Made by a program: the position numbers and the translations under genes | The notes under the pieces: model-generated | Database searches by the model: none | What the model was told of the DNA's origin: nothing | What the model saw: only the letters and a program-made list of their open reading frames with translations | In this document: positions 34,368 through 43,362 of the stretch, one piece after another | Layout: each line of letters opens with the position of its first letter | How positions within the stretch are numbered: the stretch's first letter is position 1 | Origin: Yoonia sp. F2084L | Lineage (GTDB): Bacteria > Pseudomonadota > Alphaproteobacteria > Rhodobacterales > Rhodobacteraceae | Length of the DNA: 64,000 bases | Direction: 5' to 3' | Assembly: GCF_023015625.1 (NCBI RefSeq) | Contig: NZ_JALKAH010000004.1 | Coordinates: forward strand, 186,001 to 250,000

Positions 34368-35399
34368 ATGGATATCGCTGGCCGCAAAATCGGGCCCGAG
34401 CACCCGCCCCTTTTGATCGCCGACATCGGCATTAACCACGGCGGTGATCTGGCTGTCGCCAAGGAAATGGTGCGCCTTGCTGCCGGTGCCGGCTGCGAGA
34501 TGATCAAACATCAAACTCACATCATCGAAGACGAGATGACCGAAGAGGCCAAGCAAATCTTCCCGCCCAATGCAGATGTGTCGATCTGGGATGTGATGGA
34601 GGCCTGCGCCCTTTCGCTAGAGGATGAGGCGGAGTTAAAGCGCTATACCGAAGAGCTTGGGATGATCTGGATTTCGACGCCCTTTTCACGGGCGGCGGCA
34701 GATTTCCTGCATGAGCTTGATGTACCCGCCTTCAAGATCGGATCGGGCGAGGCAGACAACCTGCCCTTGATCCGACACATCGCGCGGATGGGCAGACCGG
34801 TGATCATGTCAACGGGAATGCAAAGCATCGAAACGATCCGCGCTTCCGTTGCGATCTTGGATGAGGCAGGTATCGACTATGCGCTGCTTGAGTGTACCAA
34901 CCTGTACCCCTCACCGCCCGAGATCGTGTCACTGCAAGGCGTGACTGACCTCAGGAACGCATTTCCAAATGCGGTTGTTGGATTCTCCGATCACTCAATC
35001 GGGCCAGATATGGCGCTGGCCTCGGTGGCATTAGGTGCTTGCATTCTTGAACGGCACTATACCGACACCCGCTATCGCAAAGGGCCTGATATCATCAATT
35101 CGATGGATCCGGCTGAATTGCGTTACATCATCGACCGGTCCCGCGAAATTCACACGGCGCTACACAACCCCAAGCAACGCACCAGCGCCGAAGAAGATGT
35201 GTATCGCTTCGCCCGCGCTTCGGTCGTGGCGGACCGCGATTTGCCTGCAGGACATGTTATCACCGAGGCTGACATCTGGGCACGCCGTCCCGGATCAGGC
35301 GAGATTGCAGGCTATGATTTCGACAAGGTGATCGGCAAGACACTGACCCGTGCCGTGACACGAAATACCCAATTGAAGTGGGCCGATCTGGATGGCTAA
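34368..35399 (+). CDS. N-acetylneuraminate / nonulosonate synthase (NeuB family)
   Basis: A 343-residue enzyme that condenses phosphoenolpyruvate with a 2-acetamido sugar to a nonulosonic acid. Typical blocks: LLIADIGINHGGDLAVAKEM, FKIGSGEADNLPLI, RPVIMSTGMQSIETI and LYPSPPEIVSLQGV; the C-terminal antifreeze-like (SAF) domain begins around residue 285 (FARASVVADRDL). The ATG at 34368 is selected because AGGAG lies eight bases upstream; the frame stays open upstream but overlaps the phosphatase. Sialic, legionaminic or pseudaminic acid cannot be separated by eye. It overlaps the next gene by 8 bases. Confidence 0.88.
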   Translation: MDIAGRKIGPEHPPLLIADIGINHGGDLAVAKEMVRLAAGAGCEMIKHQTHIIEDEMTEEAKQIFPPNADVSIWDVMEACALSLEDEAELKRYTEELGMIWISTPFSRAAADFLHELDVPAFKIGSGEADNLPLIRHIARMGRPVIMSTGMQSIETIRASVAILDEAGIDYALLECTNLYPSPPEIVSLQGVTDLRNAFPNAVVGFSDHSIGPDMALASVALGACILERHYTDTRYRKGPDIINSMDPAELRYIIDRSREIHTALHNPKQRTSAEEDVYRFARASVVADRDLPAGHVITEADIWARRPGSGEIAGYDFDKVIGKTLTRAVTRNTQLKWADLDG

Positions 35400-36528
35400 G
35401 CCATTCACCTTTGTTTGCCTTGATCCCCGCAAGAAGAAGCGCGCGCATATCACGACGCTGCTGGCACCTTTGGGCGGGCTGCACTGGTGGCGTCTGCCCA
35501 AACTGGCTTTTGCCAACTGGCCCCAGACGACCGAACGCGCCGAAAAAGCGCTGCTGGCAGCGCGCGGCATTCCAGCACCCGGTCTCAAACGTCGCATTTG
35601 GACCCATATCCTGCAAATGCAGTACAACGGCACACGCCGCTATTTTGAACGCAACCCGGACAATGTCGCAGTGGTATGGAACGGCCTGAATGGATCGCGC
35701 AGGGTCTTTCTGGACGCCGCCAAAGATGCAGGCGCAAAGACGCTGTCATTCGAATTGGGTCCTTTCCCGGGGCGGATCACTGTAGACCCTGTCGGTGTGA
35801 ATTATGCCAACTGCCTGCCCCGCTCTGCCGTACCCTATAAGAACTGGCTGGCCGACAGCGGCGTCGATCCATCCGCATGGCGCGCCTTGGGCGCACAGAT
35901 CAGACAACGCACGCCGGACCAGCCCCCCACGCCAAGCGCTGGTTTGCCACCACTCACCGACCCATTCATCTTTGCTCCGTTGCAGGTGCCGGGTGATAGC
36001 CAACTTCGCCTCTTTGGCGGCGCGTTTCGCACGGTTGATGCCTTCGTGGGCGCCTTGGTGCAGGCGGCGAAAGCCTTGCCCGACGGCTGGCATTTACGCC
36101 TGAAGGAACACCCCAGCACACCCGCCTTCGTGGCTGACATATTGCGCGGGGTTGATGCCCCGATCTATCTGGACAACGCATCCGACACCTTCGGACAGGT
36201 CGCGGCCAGCCGAGGGGTTGTTACGATCAACTCTTCCGTCGGATTAGAGGCGATGTTCTTTGATAAACCGGTCGTGGCTTGCGGTCAGTGTTTCTGGGCG
36301 ATCCCCGGCATGGCCGCGCAGGCGCCCGATCAGGACGGTCTGACCAAAGCCTTGGCGCAAGCTCCCGATTGGACGTTTGATCCCGACACGCGCAACGCAG
36401 TGATGAGCTTTCTTGATCAGGTCTATTATCCAAAACTGAGCGACAGCGACCCACAAACGATTAAGGATCGGCTAAATGGCGAAGGCCCGTTTGCCTTTCT
36501 GGCCACAAAAGAAGGGGCGGACGCATGA
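35392..36528 (+). CDS. capsule/polysaccharide export family protein (KpsS/KpsC-like)
   Basis: A 378-residue cytoplasmic protein. The C-terminal half has the Capsule_synth family markers: LKEHPSTPAF (about residue 245) and GVVTINSSVGLEAMFFDKPVVA (about 280), typical of the glycosyltransferase-like KpsS/KpsC (Kdo transferase) family. The N-terminus is basic with a WW pair (GGLHWWRLPK). It could transfer a sugar to lipid or glycan acceptor. It overlaps neuB by 8 bases and the next glycosyltransferase by 4 bases, so it is in the nonulosonate operon. Confidence 0.75.
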   Translation: MAKPFTFVCLDPRKKKRAHITTLLAPLGGLHWWRLPKLAFANWPQTTERAEKALLAARGIPAPGLKRRIWTHILQMQYNGTRRYFERNPDNVAVVWNGLNGSRRVFLDAAKDAGAKTLSFELGPFPGRITVDPVGVNYANCLPRSAVPYKNWLADSGVDPSAWRALGAQIRQRTPDQPPTPSAGLPPLTDPFIFAPLQVPGDSQLRLFGGAFRTVDAFVGALVQAAKALPDGWHLRLKEHPSTPAFVADILRGVDAPIYLDNASDTFGQVAASRGVVTINSSVGLEAMFFDKPVVACGQCFWAIPGMAAQAPDQDGLTKALAQAPDWTFDPDTRNAVMSFLDQVYYPKLSDSDPQTIKDRLNGEGPFAFLATKEGADA

Positions 36529-37451
36529 TGTGGCCTTTCCGCAGACCCGCACCTTCCCGCGCCAGCCGCATTGCAATTCAGCCGCCCAAACCAGAGGCGG
36601 CGCGCGCATCCTTGGCACTGGTTCTCATTGCCCGGAACGAAGCCGCACGCATTGGCGATTGGCTGACGTTTCATGCACTCGCAGGGGTGTCGCACGTCTA
36701 TCTGTACGACAACGGGTCTACCGATCAGACAGCCCAAATTGCGCGCGATTTTACCGGCTGTTCAGTGACGATCATCCCTTGGAAGCTGGACACATCAGAG
36801 GCCAAGACAGGTATGATCCTGCCGCGTCAGATTTTGGCCTACGCCCACGCGATTTGCACCTTTGGCGCAGGGTATCAGCGGATGGGGTTTACCGACACGG
36901 ACGAATATCTGGTCCCGCACACTACGCTGACCCTGCCAGAAGCCCTGGCGGCGCTACCCAGCCCCAACATCTCACTCCCGTGGACGATGTTCGGGCATGG
37001 TGGCCATAAAATCGCCCCGCCCGATGCGGTGCCTTTCGCCTTTCAGCAGCGCGCGCCGGAAGCGGTCGGCCCACTGCTGAACTTCAAGTGCATCGTGGAC
37101 CCTTGCGATGTGACCCAAGTCAGCACCCATAAGTTCCACACAAGATCGCAAGGTGATGTCAGCAGCAACACACTGGGGCAAACCGCACCTAACGCACGTC
37201 GTACGGGTAGTTTCGTGACCCAGCAGGCGATCCAGCTCAACCACTATTACCTGATGTCGGAAGAAGAAATGCAGGCCAAGATATCCGGCCCTGCGGTGTC
37301 TGGATCGGCCCAGAAACAACGCGCGGCGGCTGTGCTTCGCAAGGCAGCCTTGATCGAAGAGAACCCGATCACGGACACCGCCGCGATAGACTTTCTGGCC
37401 CGACACGGCATCACCAACACACAGGCGCTGCGTGCGCGATTTGCCGGATAG
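36525..37451 (+). CDS. glycosyltransferase, GT2/GT92-like
   Basis: A 308-residue protein with a GT-A-like opening LALVLIARNEAARIGDW (about residues 28-44), VYLYDNGSTDQT, and the metal-binding GFTDTDEYLVP (the DxD equivalent, about 125-133). The C-terminal part includes HKFHTRS and QLNHYYLMSEEEM, features of GT92 (DUF23-like) proteins. A cytosolic enzyme for glycan assembly is likely, with the donor unknown. It starts with the ATGA overlap. Its C-terminus is basic and Ala-rich. Confidence 0.78.
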   Translation: MMWPFRRPAPSRASRIAIQPPKPEAARASLALVLIARNEAARIGDWLTFHALAGVSHVYLYDNGSTDQTAQIARDFTGCSVTIIPWKLDTSEAKTGMILPRQILAYAHAICTFGAGYQRMGFTDTDEYLVPHTTLTLPEALAALPSPNISLPWTMFGHGGHKIAPPDAVPFAFQQRAPEAVGPLLNFKCIVDPCDVTQVSTHKFHTRSQGDVSSNTLGQTAPNARRTGSFVTQQAIQLNHYYLMSEEEMQAKISGPAVSGSAQKQRAAAVLRKAALIEENPITDTAAIDFLARHGITNTQALRARFAG

Positions 37452-37458
37452 GACAAAA

Positions 37459-38217
37459 ATGAAACTTCATTTCCAACACCTGCGCCGGACCGACAATATT
37501 GGGGACAATGCGTGTTCGCCATTCGATTACTTCGATTGGGGTGACGCAACCGTGTCGGACGTACGTGATGACGATACGCCAGATTATGACGTTGGCATCT
37601 ACGGCGGCGGTAAGATCTTTGGGGGGCTCGCCAACTATGCCGGCGTGCGTCGTCACAAAGGTGCGATCAACATCGCATGGGGTGTTGGGACAGTGCAGTC
37701 ATTCCCGTTCTCGCTGCGTTACATGAAAGCGCGGCGGAGGATGGATATTGTCGGCTCGCGCGATTATGGCGACAAACGCTACATTTACGCCCCCTGCGCA
37801 AGTTGCATGTCGCCCATGTTCGACGCGCCGCCCACTCCTGAACATGATGTGGTGTTCTATGCCCACGCCGGGAAAACGACCAAGATGGGCATCGACATTC
37901 CCGCAGACATGCCAACAACCGACAACCACTGCGCGTCACTGGAAGACGCGCTGAGTTTCATCGCCAGCGGCAAAACAGTTATCTCAAACTCGTACCACGG
38001 GGTCTATTGGGGGCTGCTGATGGGTCGCCGCGTGCTGTGCCTGCCGTTTTCCAATAAATTCGGTGGCTACCGTTTGCCACCCCATTATGGCACCGCAAAG
38101 AATTGGCAGGCCGAGATCAAGAATGCGGTCGCTCAGCCACAGATGCTTGGGCTGGTAAGGGCGGCGACGCAGGATTTCAAAGCCATTGTGGACGCCAAGA
38201 TCGCGGCACTTTCGTAA
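37459..38217 (+). CDS. polysaccharide pyruvyl transferase-like protein
   Basis: A 252-residue protein. NIGDNACSPFDYF (about residue 13), IYGGGKIFGG and SNSYHGVYWGLLMGRRVLCLPF (near 182) are the usual elements of the CsaB/PS_pyruv_trans family, including the HG dyad. It may add pyruvate or a related sugar modification to surface glycan. A short stretch CASCMSPMF near residue 115 is unusual. Start at ATG 37459, after GGAC. It is the final gene of the nonulosonate region. Confidence 0.72.
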   Translation: MKLHFQHLRRTDNIGDNACSPFDYFDWGDATVSDVRDDDTPDYDVGIYGGGKIFGGLANYAGVRRHKGAINIAWGVGTVQSFPFSLRYMKARRRMDIVGSRDYGDKRYIYAPCASCMSPMFDAPPTPEHDVVFYAHAGKTTKMGIDIPADMPTTDNHCASLEDALSFIASGKTVISNSYHGVYWGLLMGRRVLCLPFSNKFGGYRLPPHYGTAKNWQAEIKNAVAQPQMLGLVRAATQDFKAIVDAKIAALS

Positions 38218-38293
38218 GCGGTGCGGCAGTGCGCCGCGCGATTCCTGAAGGAGCGTTGTTGCCAGATTGGGATAAAGAACATAACGTGAACAT

Positions 38294-39529
38294 ATGGCAA
38301 AACTTGACCTCTCACAAAAGCTGGCGATTCTCAGTGACGCGGCCCGTTACGACGCCTCTTGTGCGTCCAGCGGCACGACGCGGCGTGATAGCCGTGACGG
38401 CAAAGGGTTAGGGTCGACCGAAGGGTCCGGCATCTGCCATGCCTATGCCCCAGACGGGCGCTGCATCAGCCTGCTGAAGATCCTGATGACGAATTTCTGC
38501 ATCTATGATTGCGCCTATTGCATCAATCGGGTGTCGTCGAATGTGCAACGCGCGCGGTTTTCGGTGGATGAGGTCGTGCAGCTGACGATTGAATTCTACC
38601 GACGCAATTATATTGAAGGGCTTTTTCTGTCGTCGGGCATCATCCAGTCGCCGGACAAGACGATGGAAGACATGCTGCGCATCGCCAAACGCCTGCGCGA
38701 GGTTGAGAATTTTCGCGGGTATATCCATCTGAAGTCCATTCCTGACGCGGCTCCTGAACTTATTGAACAGGCAGGCCTATATGCTGACCGGCTGTCGATC
38801 AATGTGGAACTGCCCACCGACAATAGCGTCAAAGCCTATGCCCCTGAAAAGAACCCCGTGACCATCCGCAAAGCGATGGGCGATGTGAAGTCGCGCAAGG
38901 ATGTGGCCGGTGAGCGCAGCTATACCGGCAAGCGCGGCAAGCGCTTTGTGCCAGCGGGCCAGTCGACGCAGATGATTGTGGGGGCTGATGGATCGACAGA
39001 TGCCACTATTCTGGGGCAGTCCACCCGGCTTTATGGCGATTACAAACTCAAGCGAGTGTATTATTCGGCCTTTTCACCTATCCCGGACGCGACGGCAAAA
39101 CTGCCCTTGATCAAGCCACCATTGGTGCGCGAACACAGGCTTTATCAGGCCGATTGGCTGATGCGGTTTTATGGTTTTGGCGTTGAAGAGATTACCGCCT
39201 CCCGAACGGACGGCAACCTTGATCTCGACATTGATCCCAAACTGGCGTGGGCCTTGCAAAATCGCGCGCAGTTCCCTGTGGACGTGAACAAAGCCGGTAA
39301 GGAAATGTTGCTGCGCATCCCTGGCTTTGGCACCCGCACCGTGCGGCGCATCCTGTCCACACGACGGCATCGCCGCCTGCGCTATGATGACCTGTTGCGC
39401 ATGGGCGCGTCGCTGAAAAAGGCGCAGGCCTTTATCACCGCCGCTGACTGGTCGCCCGGTGGCCTGACCGACAGCGCCAATTTACGCGCACGCTTTGCAC
39501 CACCCCCAGAACAATTGAGCCTGTTTTGA
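38294..39529 (+). CDS. radical SAM protein, putative DNA modification/repair (TIGR03916-like)
   Basis: A 411-residue enzyme. The CX3CX2C iron-sulfur motif is Cys69-Cys73-Cys76 (NFCIYDCAYCIN). A helix-hairpin-helix DNA-binding segment lies near residue 335 (NKAGKEMLLRIPGFGTRTV). These two features together define the TIGR03916 family, whose role is inferred to be DNA repair. A stop/start overlap (TGATG) couples it to the next gene, and the pair recurs widely. Start ATG 38294 is preceded by a weak site. Confidence 0.85.
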   Translation: MAKLDLSQKLAILSDAARYDASCASSGTTRRDSRDGKGLGSTEGSGICHAYAPDGRCISLLKILMTNFCIYDCAYCINRVSSNVQRARFSVDEVVQLTIEFYRRNYIEGLFLSSGIIQSPDKTMEDMLRIAKRLREVENFRGYIHLKSIPDAAPELIEQAGLYADRLSINVELPTDNSVKAYAPEKNPVTIRKAMGDVKSRKDVAGERSYTGKRGKRFVPAGQSTQMIVGADGSTDATILGQSTRLYGDYKLKRVYYSAFSPIPDATAKLPLIKPPLVREHRLYQADWLMRFYGFGVEEITASRTDGNLDLDIDPKLAWALQNRAQFPVDVNKAGKEMLLRIPGFGTRTVRRILSTRRHRRLRYDDLLRMGASLKKAQAFITAADWSPGGLTDSANLRARFAPPPEQLSLF

Positions 39530-40353
39530 TGTATACCGTGCCCCTGCCTCGGATCGGCACAGATGTCGCGTGGCGCGATGCGGCCAAACGGCTGATTGGC
39601 GCAGGCGTATCGCCCGAAGACATCCTGTGGGATTTCGACAATGAAATGGGCGAGCTCTTTGCGACAGCCACCGCCCTGCCCCCTGTGACACGACGGATCA
39701 AGGCCCCGCAAAGCTTTGTCCAGATGGCGGATTGGGTCGTCTGGCACAAGGACCCACAACGCTTTGCCCGGCTCTATGCGCTGCTTTGGCGGTTGCGCCA
39801 TCAGCCAGGTCTGATGCAGGACCGCGCTGATCCAGAGCTTGCAAAGCTGCGCCATATGGAAAAAGGCGTGCATCGCTGCAAACACAAGATGAAAGCCTTC
39901 GTGCGCTTCCGCGATCTGCGCCAAGGCGGCGACAGGCGTAGTTTTGCAGCATGGTTCGAACCCACACATCATACGGTCGAGCCCACCGCGCCGTTCTTTG
40001 CCCGGCGCTTTGCCGATATGGACTGGATGATCGCGACCCCCGATGTGACCGCCCAGTTCGTGGATGGTAACCTGTCGTTCCATCCCGGCCAGCCCAAGCC
40101 GGATTTACCAGAGGACGCGGCAGAGGCCTTGTGGGGCACCTATTTCTGCAACATCTTCAACCCCGCCCGCCTGAAGGTTAGCGCGATGACGTCCGAGATG
40201 CCCAAGAAATACTGGAAGAACCTGCCAGAGGCGCAGCACATCCAAGGGCTGATCGCCGGGGCAGAAGCCAAGGTGCAGCAAATGCGTGACAATGCCCCGA
40301 CCTTGCCGCCTGAACGGGCCGCCAAGATCAAACGGCAGTTGCGCGACGAATAG
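39529..40353 (+). CDS. TIGR03915 family putative DNA repair protein (DUF4130)
   Basis: A 274-residue protein with the DUF4130 blocks HRCKHKMKAFVRFRDL, FEPTHHTVEPTAPFFARRF and TYFCNIFNPARLKVSAMTSEMPKKYWKNL. In many proteobacteria the same domain is fused to a UdgX uracil-DNA-binding domain; here the protein ends shortly after the DUF4130 region, so UdgX is absent. It is coupled to the radical SAM gene by a 1-base overlap. Function: presumed partner in a DNA lesion pathway. Confidence 0.8.
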   Translation: MYTVPLPRIGTDVAWRDAAKRLIGAGVSPEDILWDFDNEMGELFATATALPPVTRRIKAPQSFVQMADWVVWHKDPQRFARLYALLWRLRHQPGLMQDRADPELAKLRHMEKGVHRCKHKMKAFVRFRDLRQGGDRRSFAAWFEPTHHTVEPTAPFFARRFADMDWMIATPDVTAQFVDGNLSFHPGQPKPDLPEDAAEALWGTYFCNIFNPARLKVSAMTSEMPKKYWKNLPEAQHIQGLIAGAEAKVQQMRDNAPTLPPERAAKIKRQLRDE

Positions 40354-40417
40354 GTCAGCGTTGTGGTTTCAGATGATCTGGGCTTAAGTGCTGCGGAAAT
40401 GAAGCGGAGCGCCTTGC

Positions 40418-41266
40418 ATGACCACAACCGTCTTTCTTGCCGTCATCGGGGCGGCCCTACTGCATGCGGCTTGGAATGCGCTGGTGAAAGGCGGGGCCGA
40501 TAAGCTAGTGTCGCTGACCGCGGTGATGTTCGGGCATACGCCTTTTGCAATCGTCGCTGTTTTAATCGCACCACCAATAGGGGCAGAGGCCCTGCCCTTT
40601 CTGGCGGCAGGCATCCTGCTGCACTTGGGATATCAGCTCTTTTTGCTTTATTCCTACGGCGCGGGCGATCTGACCCAAGTTTATCCCATCGCCCGTGGCT
40701 CCGCCCCGCTAATCGTTGCCTTTGTGTCGATCACGGTGCTGGGGGTGACACTAAGGGGCACCGAGCTGATCGCCGTCCTCATTATCGGGATTGGCATTGT
40801 CAGTCTTGCACTTGTCCGCCGTGCTGATGGGTTGCGCAACGGCAAAGCGGCCATGTTTGCGCTGATCACAGGCTGCTTTATTGCAGGCTATTCGATTGTC
40901 GATGGGATGGGCGCGCGGGCGGGTGGTACATCGCTGGGTTATTTCGGCTGGCTGGCCATTGGGAACAACATCGCGCTAGCGGTCATTGTGGCGATCCGCG
41001 CACCACAAACGTTTGGCAAGCTTTGGGAAAACGGACATCGGCTGTTCTGGATCGGCGGCGGCGCATCATTCATCGCTTACGCCATCGTCACATGGGCCTT
41101 TACCCAAGCGCCCATCGCGCTGGTCACCGCATTACGTGAAACCAGTATCGTCTTTGCGCTGCTGATTGGTGTCTTCTTCTTGAAAGAGCGGTTGGATCTT
41201 ATGAAGGTTTTCTCCACCATGACTGTGCTTGTCGGGGCGGCATTGCTGCGGCTTGCACGGCCTTAG
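40418..41266 (+). CDS. EamA-family (DMT) transporter
   Basis: A 282-residue membrane protein with about ten helices and two EamA repeats. The opening [15 protein letters not shown] and the repeat-end [20 protein letters not shown] are typical of the family. GGAG lies nine bases upstream of the start. The substrate is unknown. It converges with ychF through a 4-base stop overlap (TTAG) and is 65 bases from the DNA-repair pair. Confidence 0.82.
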   Translation: MTTTVFLAVIGAALLHAAWNALVKGGADKLVSLTAVMFGHTPFAIVAVLIAPPIGAEALPFLAAGILLHLGYQLFLLYSYGAGDLTQVYPIARGSAPLIVAFVSITVLGVTLRGTELIAVLIIGIGIVSLALVRRADGLRNGKAAMFALITGCFIAGYSIVDGMGARAGGTSLGYFGWLAIGNNIALAVIVAIRAPQTFGKLWENGHRLFWIGGGASFIAYAIVTWAFTQAPIALVTALRETSIVFALLIGVFFLKERLDLMKVFSTMTVLVGAALLRLARP

Positions 41267-42360
41267 GTGTTGAACAAGAAGTGCATCACATCACCGTCTT
41301 TGACGATATAGGCCTTGCCTTCCGCGCGCATCTTGCCGGCTTCTTTGGCGGGCTGCTCGCCACCCAGCGTCACGAAATCGTCATAGGCGATCGTTTCCGC
41401 CCGGATAAACCCGCGTTCAAAATCGCCGTGAATGACGCCTGCGGCCTGGGGTGCGGAGGTACCTTCTTTGATGGTCCACGCGCGGGCCTCTTTCGGGCCG
41501 ACGGTGAAGTAAGTCTGCAAGTGCAGCAATTCGTAGCCCGCACGGATCAGTCGATCCAAACCGGGCTCCTCCAGCCCCATTTCCTCTAGAAACATATCGG
41601 CCTCGTCCGGCTCAAGCTGGCTGATTTCTTCCTCAATCCGCGCCGAAATGACGACGTGGGAGTTGCCTTGAGCGGCCGCCATTTCAGCCACGCGGGCGGA
41701 TTGGCTGTTGCCGGAACCGGCGCTGTCTTCTTCAACATTGCAGACATAGAGTACCGGCTTGGTGGTCAGCAGTTGCAGCAGTTTCCATGCTTTCGCATCT
41801 TCGGCATCCACCGCTACCGTGCGGGCCGGTTTCCCGTCTTCCAACGCAGCCTGCGCCATTTCCAACAAACGGACCTGCTGAACGGCCTCCTTGTCACCAC
41901 CGCGCACTTTGCGCACGAGATTCTGCATCCGCTTTTCAATGCTTTCCAGATCGGCGAGCATTAATTCGGTTTCGATCACTTCGGCGTCTTCGACGGGATC
42001 AACACGGCCTTCGACATGGGTGATGTCATCATCTTCAAAGCAGCGCAGCACATGGGCGATGGCATCGCATTCGCGGATGTTGGCCAGAAACTGGTTGCCC
42101 AACCCCTCACCTTTACTGGCCCCCTTCACGAGGCCCGCGATATCAACAAAGGTCATCCGTGTCGGGATGATCTGTTTGGACGAAGCGATAGCCGCAAGTT
42201 TATCCAACCGCGCGTCAGGCACGGCGACATCACCAACATTGGGTTCGATGGTGCAAAACGGAAAATTCGCCGCCTGCGCCGCCGCCGTTTTGGTCAGCGC
42301 GTTAAACAAGGTCGATTTACCCACATTTGGCAAACCCACAATACCCATCTTGAAACCCAT
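41263..42360 (-). CDS. ychF: redox-regulated ATPase YchF (OLA1 family)
   Basis: A 365-residue P-loop ATPase. G1 is [18 protein letters not shown] (residues about 6-23), G3 [16 protein letters not shown], and the specificity motif is the OLA1-type NVEED instead of NKxD, so ATP is preferred. The C-terminal TGS domain follows ([14 protein letters not shown]). It associates with ribosomes and redox response. GGAG seven bases upstream of ATG 42360 decides the start over the GTG one codon earlier. Confidence 0.95.
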   Translation of the reverse strand: MGFKMGIVGLPNVGKSTLFNALTKTAAAQAANFPFCTIEPNVGDVAVPDARLDKLAAIASSKQIIPTRMTFVDIAGLVKGASKGEGLGNQFLANIRECDAIAHVLRCFEDDDITHVEGRVDPVEDAEVIETELMLADLESIEKRMQNLVRKVRGGDKEAVQQVRLLEMAQAALEDGKPARTVAVDAEDAKAWKLLQLLTTKPVLYVCNVEEDSAGSGNSQSARVAEMAAAQGNSHVVISARIEEEISQLEPDEADMFLEEMGLEEPGLDRLIRAGYELLHLQTYFTVGPKEARAWTIKEGTSAPQAAGVIHGDFERGFIRAETIAYDDFVTLGGEQPAKEAGKMRAEGKAYIVKDGDVMHFLFNT

Positions 42361-42497
42361 CACGGCTCTCCTTTGATCCTTGCCGCGCTTCTAGGGGTGG
42401 ATTGTCCAAGGCGCAAGCTGCGCGAAACGACAGTCTGCCATTGATTTTCCCTGCCTCATCAAGCACACCGTCCCAAGTTTGCAGACCGGGGACGATG

Positions 42498-43289
42498 ATG
42501 AGCAGAATCGACGCAAAATTCGCGCAGTTGCGTGGTGAGGGAAAGAAAGCTTTCGTGGCTTATGTCATGGCGGGCGATCCCGACTATGAAACGGGGCTTG
42601 AGATCGTCAAAGGCCTTCCCGGTGCGGGTGTTGATATCATCGAACTGGGCATGCCTTTCACTGATCCGATGGCTGATGGCACGACCATTCAGCTGGCCGG
42701 TCAACGCGCGTTGGAGGCTGGGCAAGATCTGGAAAAGACGCTGCAATACGCCCGCGAGCTACGCAAAACGGACGACACGACGCCCATCGTGATGATGGGC
42801 TACTACAATCCGATCTATTCGCGCGGGGTCGATACCTTTCTGACCGACGCCAAAGCCGCAGGCATCGACGGGCTAATTATTGTTGATCTACCCCCTGAAG
42901 AAGACGACGAACTTTGTATTCCCGCGCAGAAGATGGGCCTCAACTTTATCCGCCTTGCAACTCCTACTACTGACAACAAACGCTTGCCGACGGTTCTGCA
43001 AAACACATCTGGCTTTGTTTACTATGTGTCTGTGACCGGTATCACCGGCACAGCCGAGGCACAGGCAGGCGATGTCGGCCCGGAAGTGGCGCGGATCAAA
43101 TCACAAACGGATTTGCCCGTCATTGTGGGCTTTGGGATCAAGACGCCTGATGCCGCCGAAGGGATTGCGAAGATCGCTGATGGTGCTGTTGTCGGCTCTG
43201 CCATTGTGGAAAAAATCGGTGCAGGCGAAAGCGTCAGCGAGGTTCTGGCCTTTGTGAAAACGCTCGCTGACGGCACGCATCGCGGTTGA
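42498..43289 (+). CDS. trpA: tryptophan synthase alpha subunit
   Basis: A 263-residue TIM-barrel protein. Family motifs: [19 protein letters not shown] with catalytic Glu/Asp pair, [24 protein letters not shown] and [11 protein letters not shown] (phosphate site), then [14 protein letters not shown]. It cleaves indole-3-glycerol phosphate and passes indole to TrpB. ATG 42498 or 42495 is chosen; an upstream extension of 32 residues is not family-like. The gene stands alone: trpB and trpF lie 16 and 19 kb away in this window. Confidence 0.93.
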   Translation: MSRIDAKFAQLRGEGKKAFVAYVMAGDPDYETGLEIVKGLPGAGVDIIELGMPFTDPMADGTTIQLAGQRALEAGQDLEKTLQYARELRKTDDTTPIVMMGYYNPIYSRGVDTFLTDAKAAGIDGLIIVDLPPEEDDELCIPAQKMGLNFIRLATPTTDNKRLPTVLQNTSGFVYYVSVTGITGTAEAQAGDVGPEVARIKSQTDLPVIVGFGIKTPDAAEGIAKIADGAVVGSAIVEKIGAGESVSEVLAFVKTLADGTHRG

Positions 43290-43362
43290 TCCACATCAAC
43301 GCGGCCTCTTGCGCAAATCCTGTAAATCGGTAACAATTAATTACCAATTCAAGGAATTCGTC

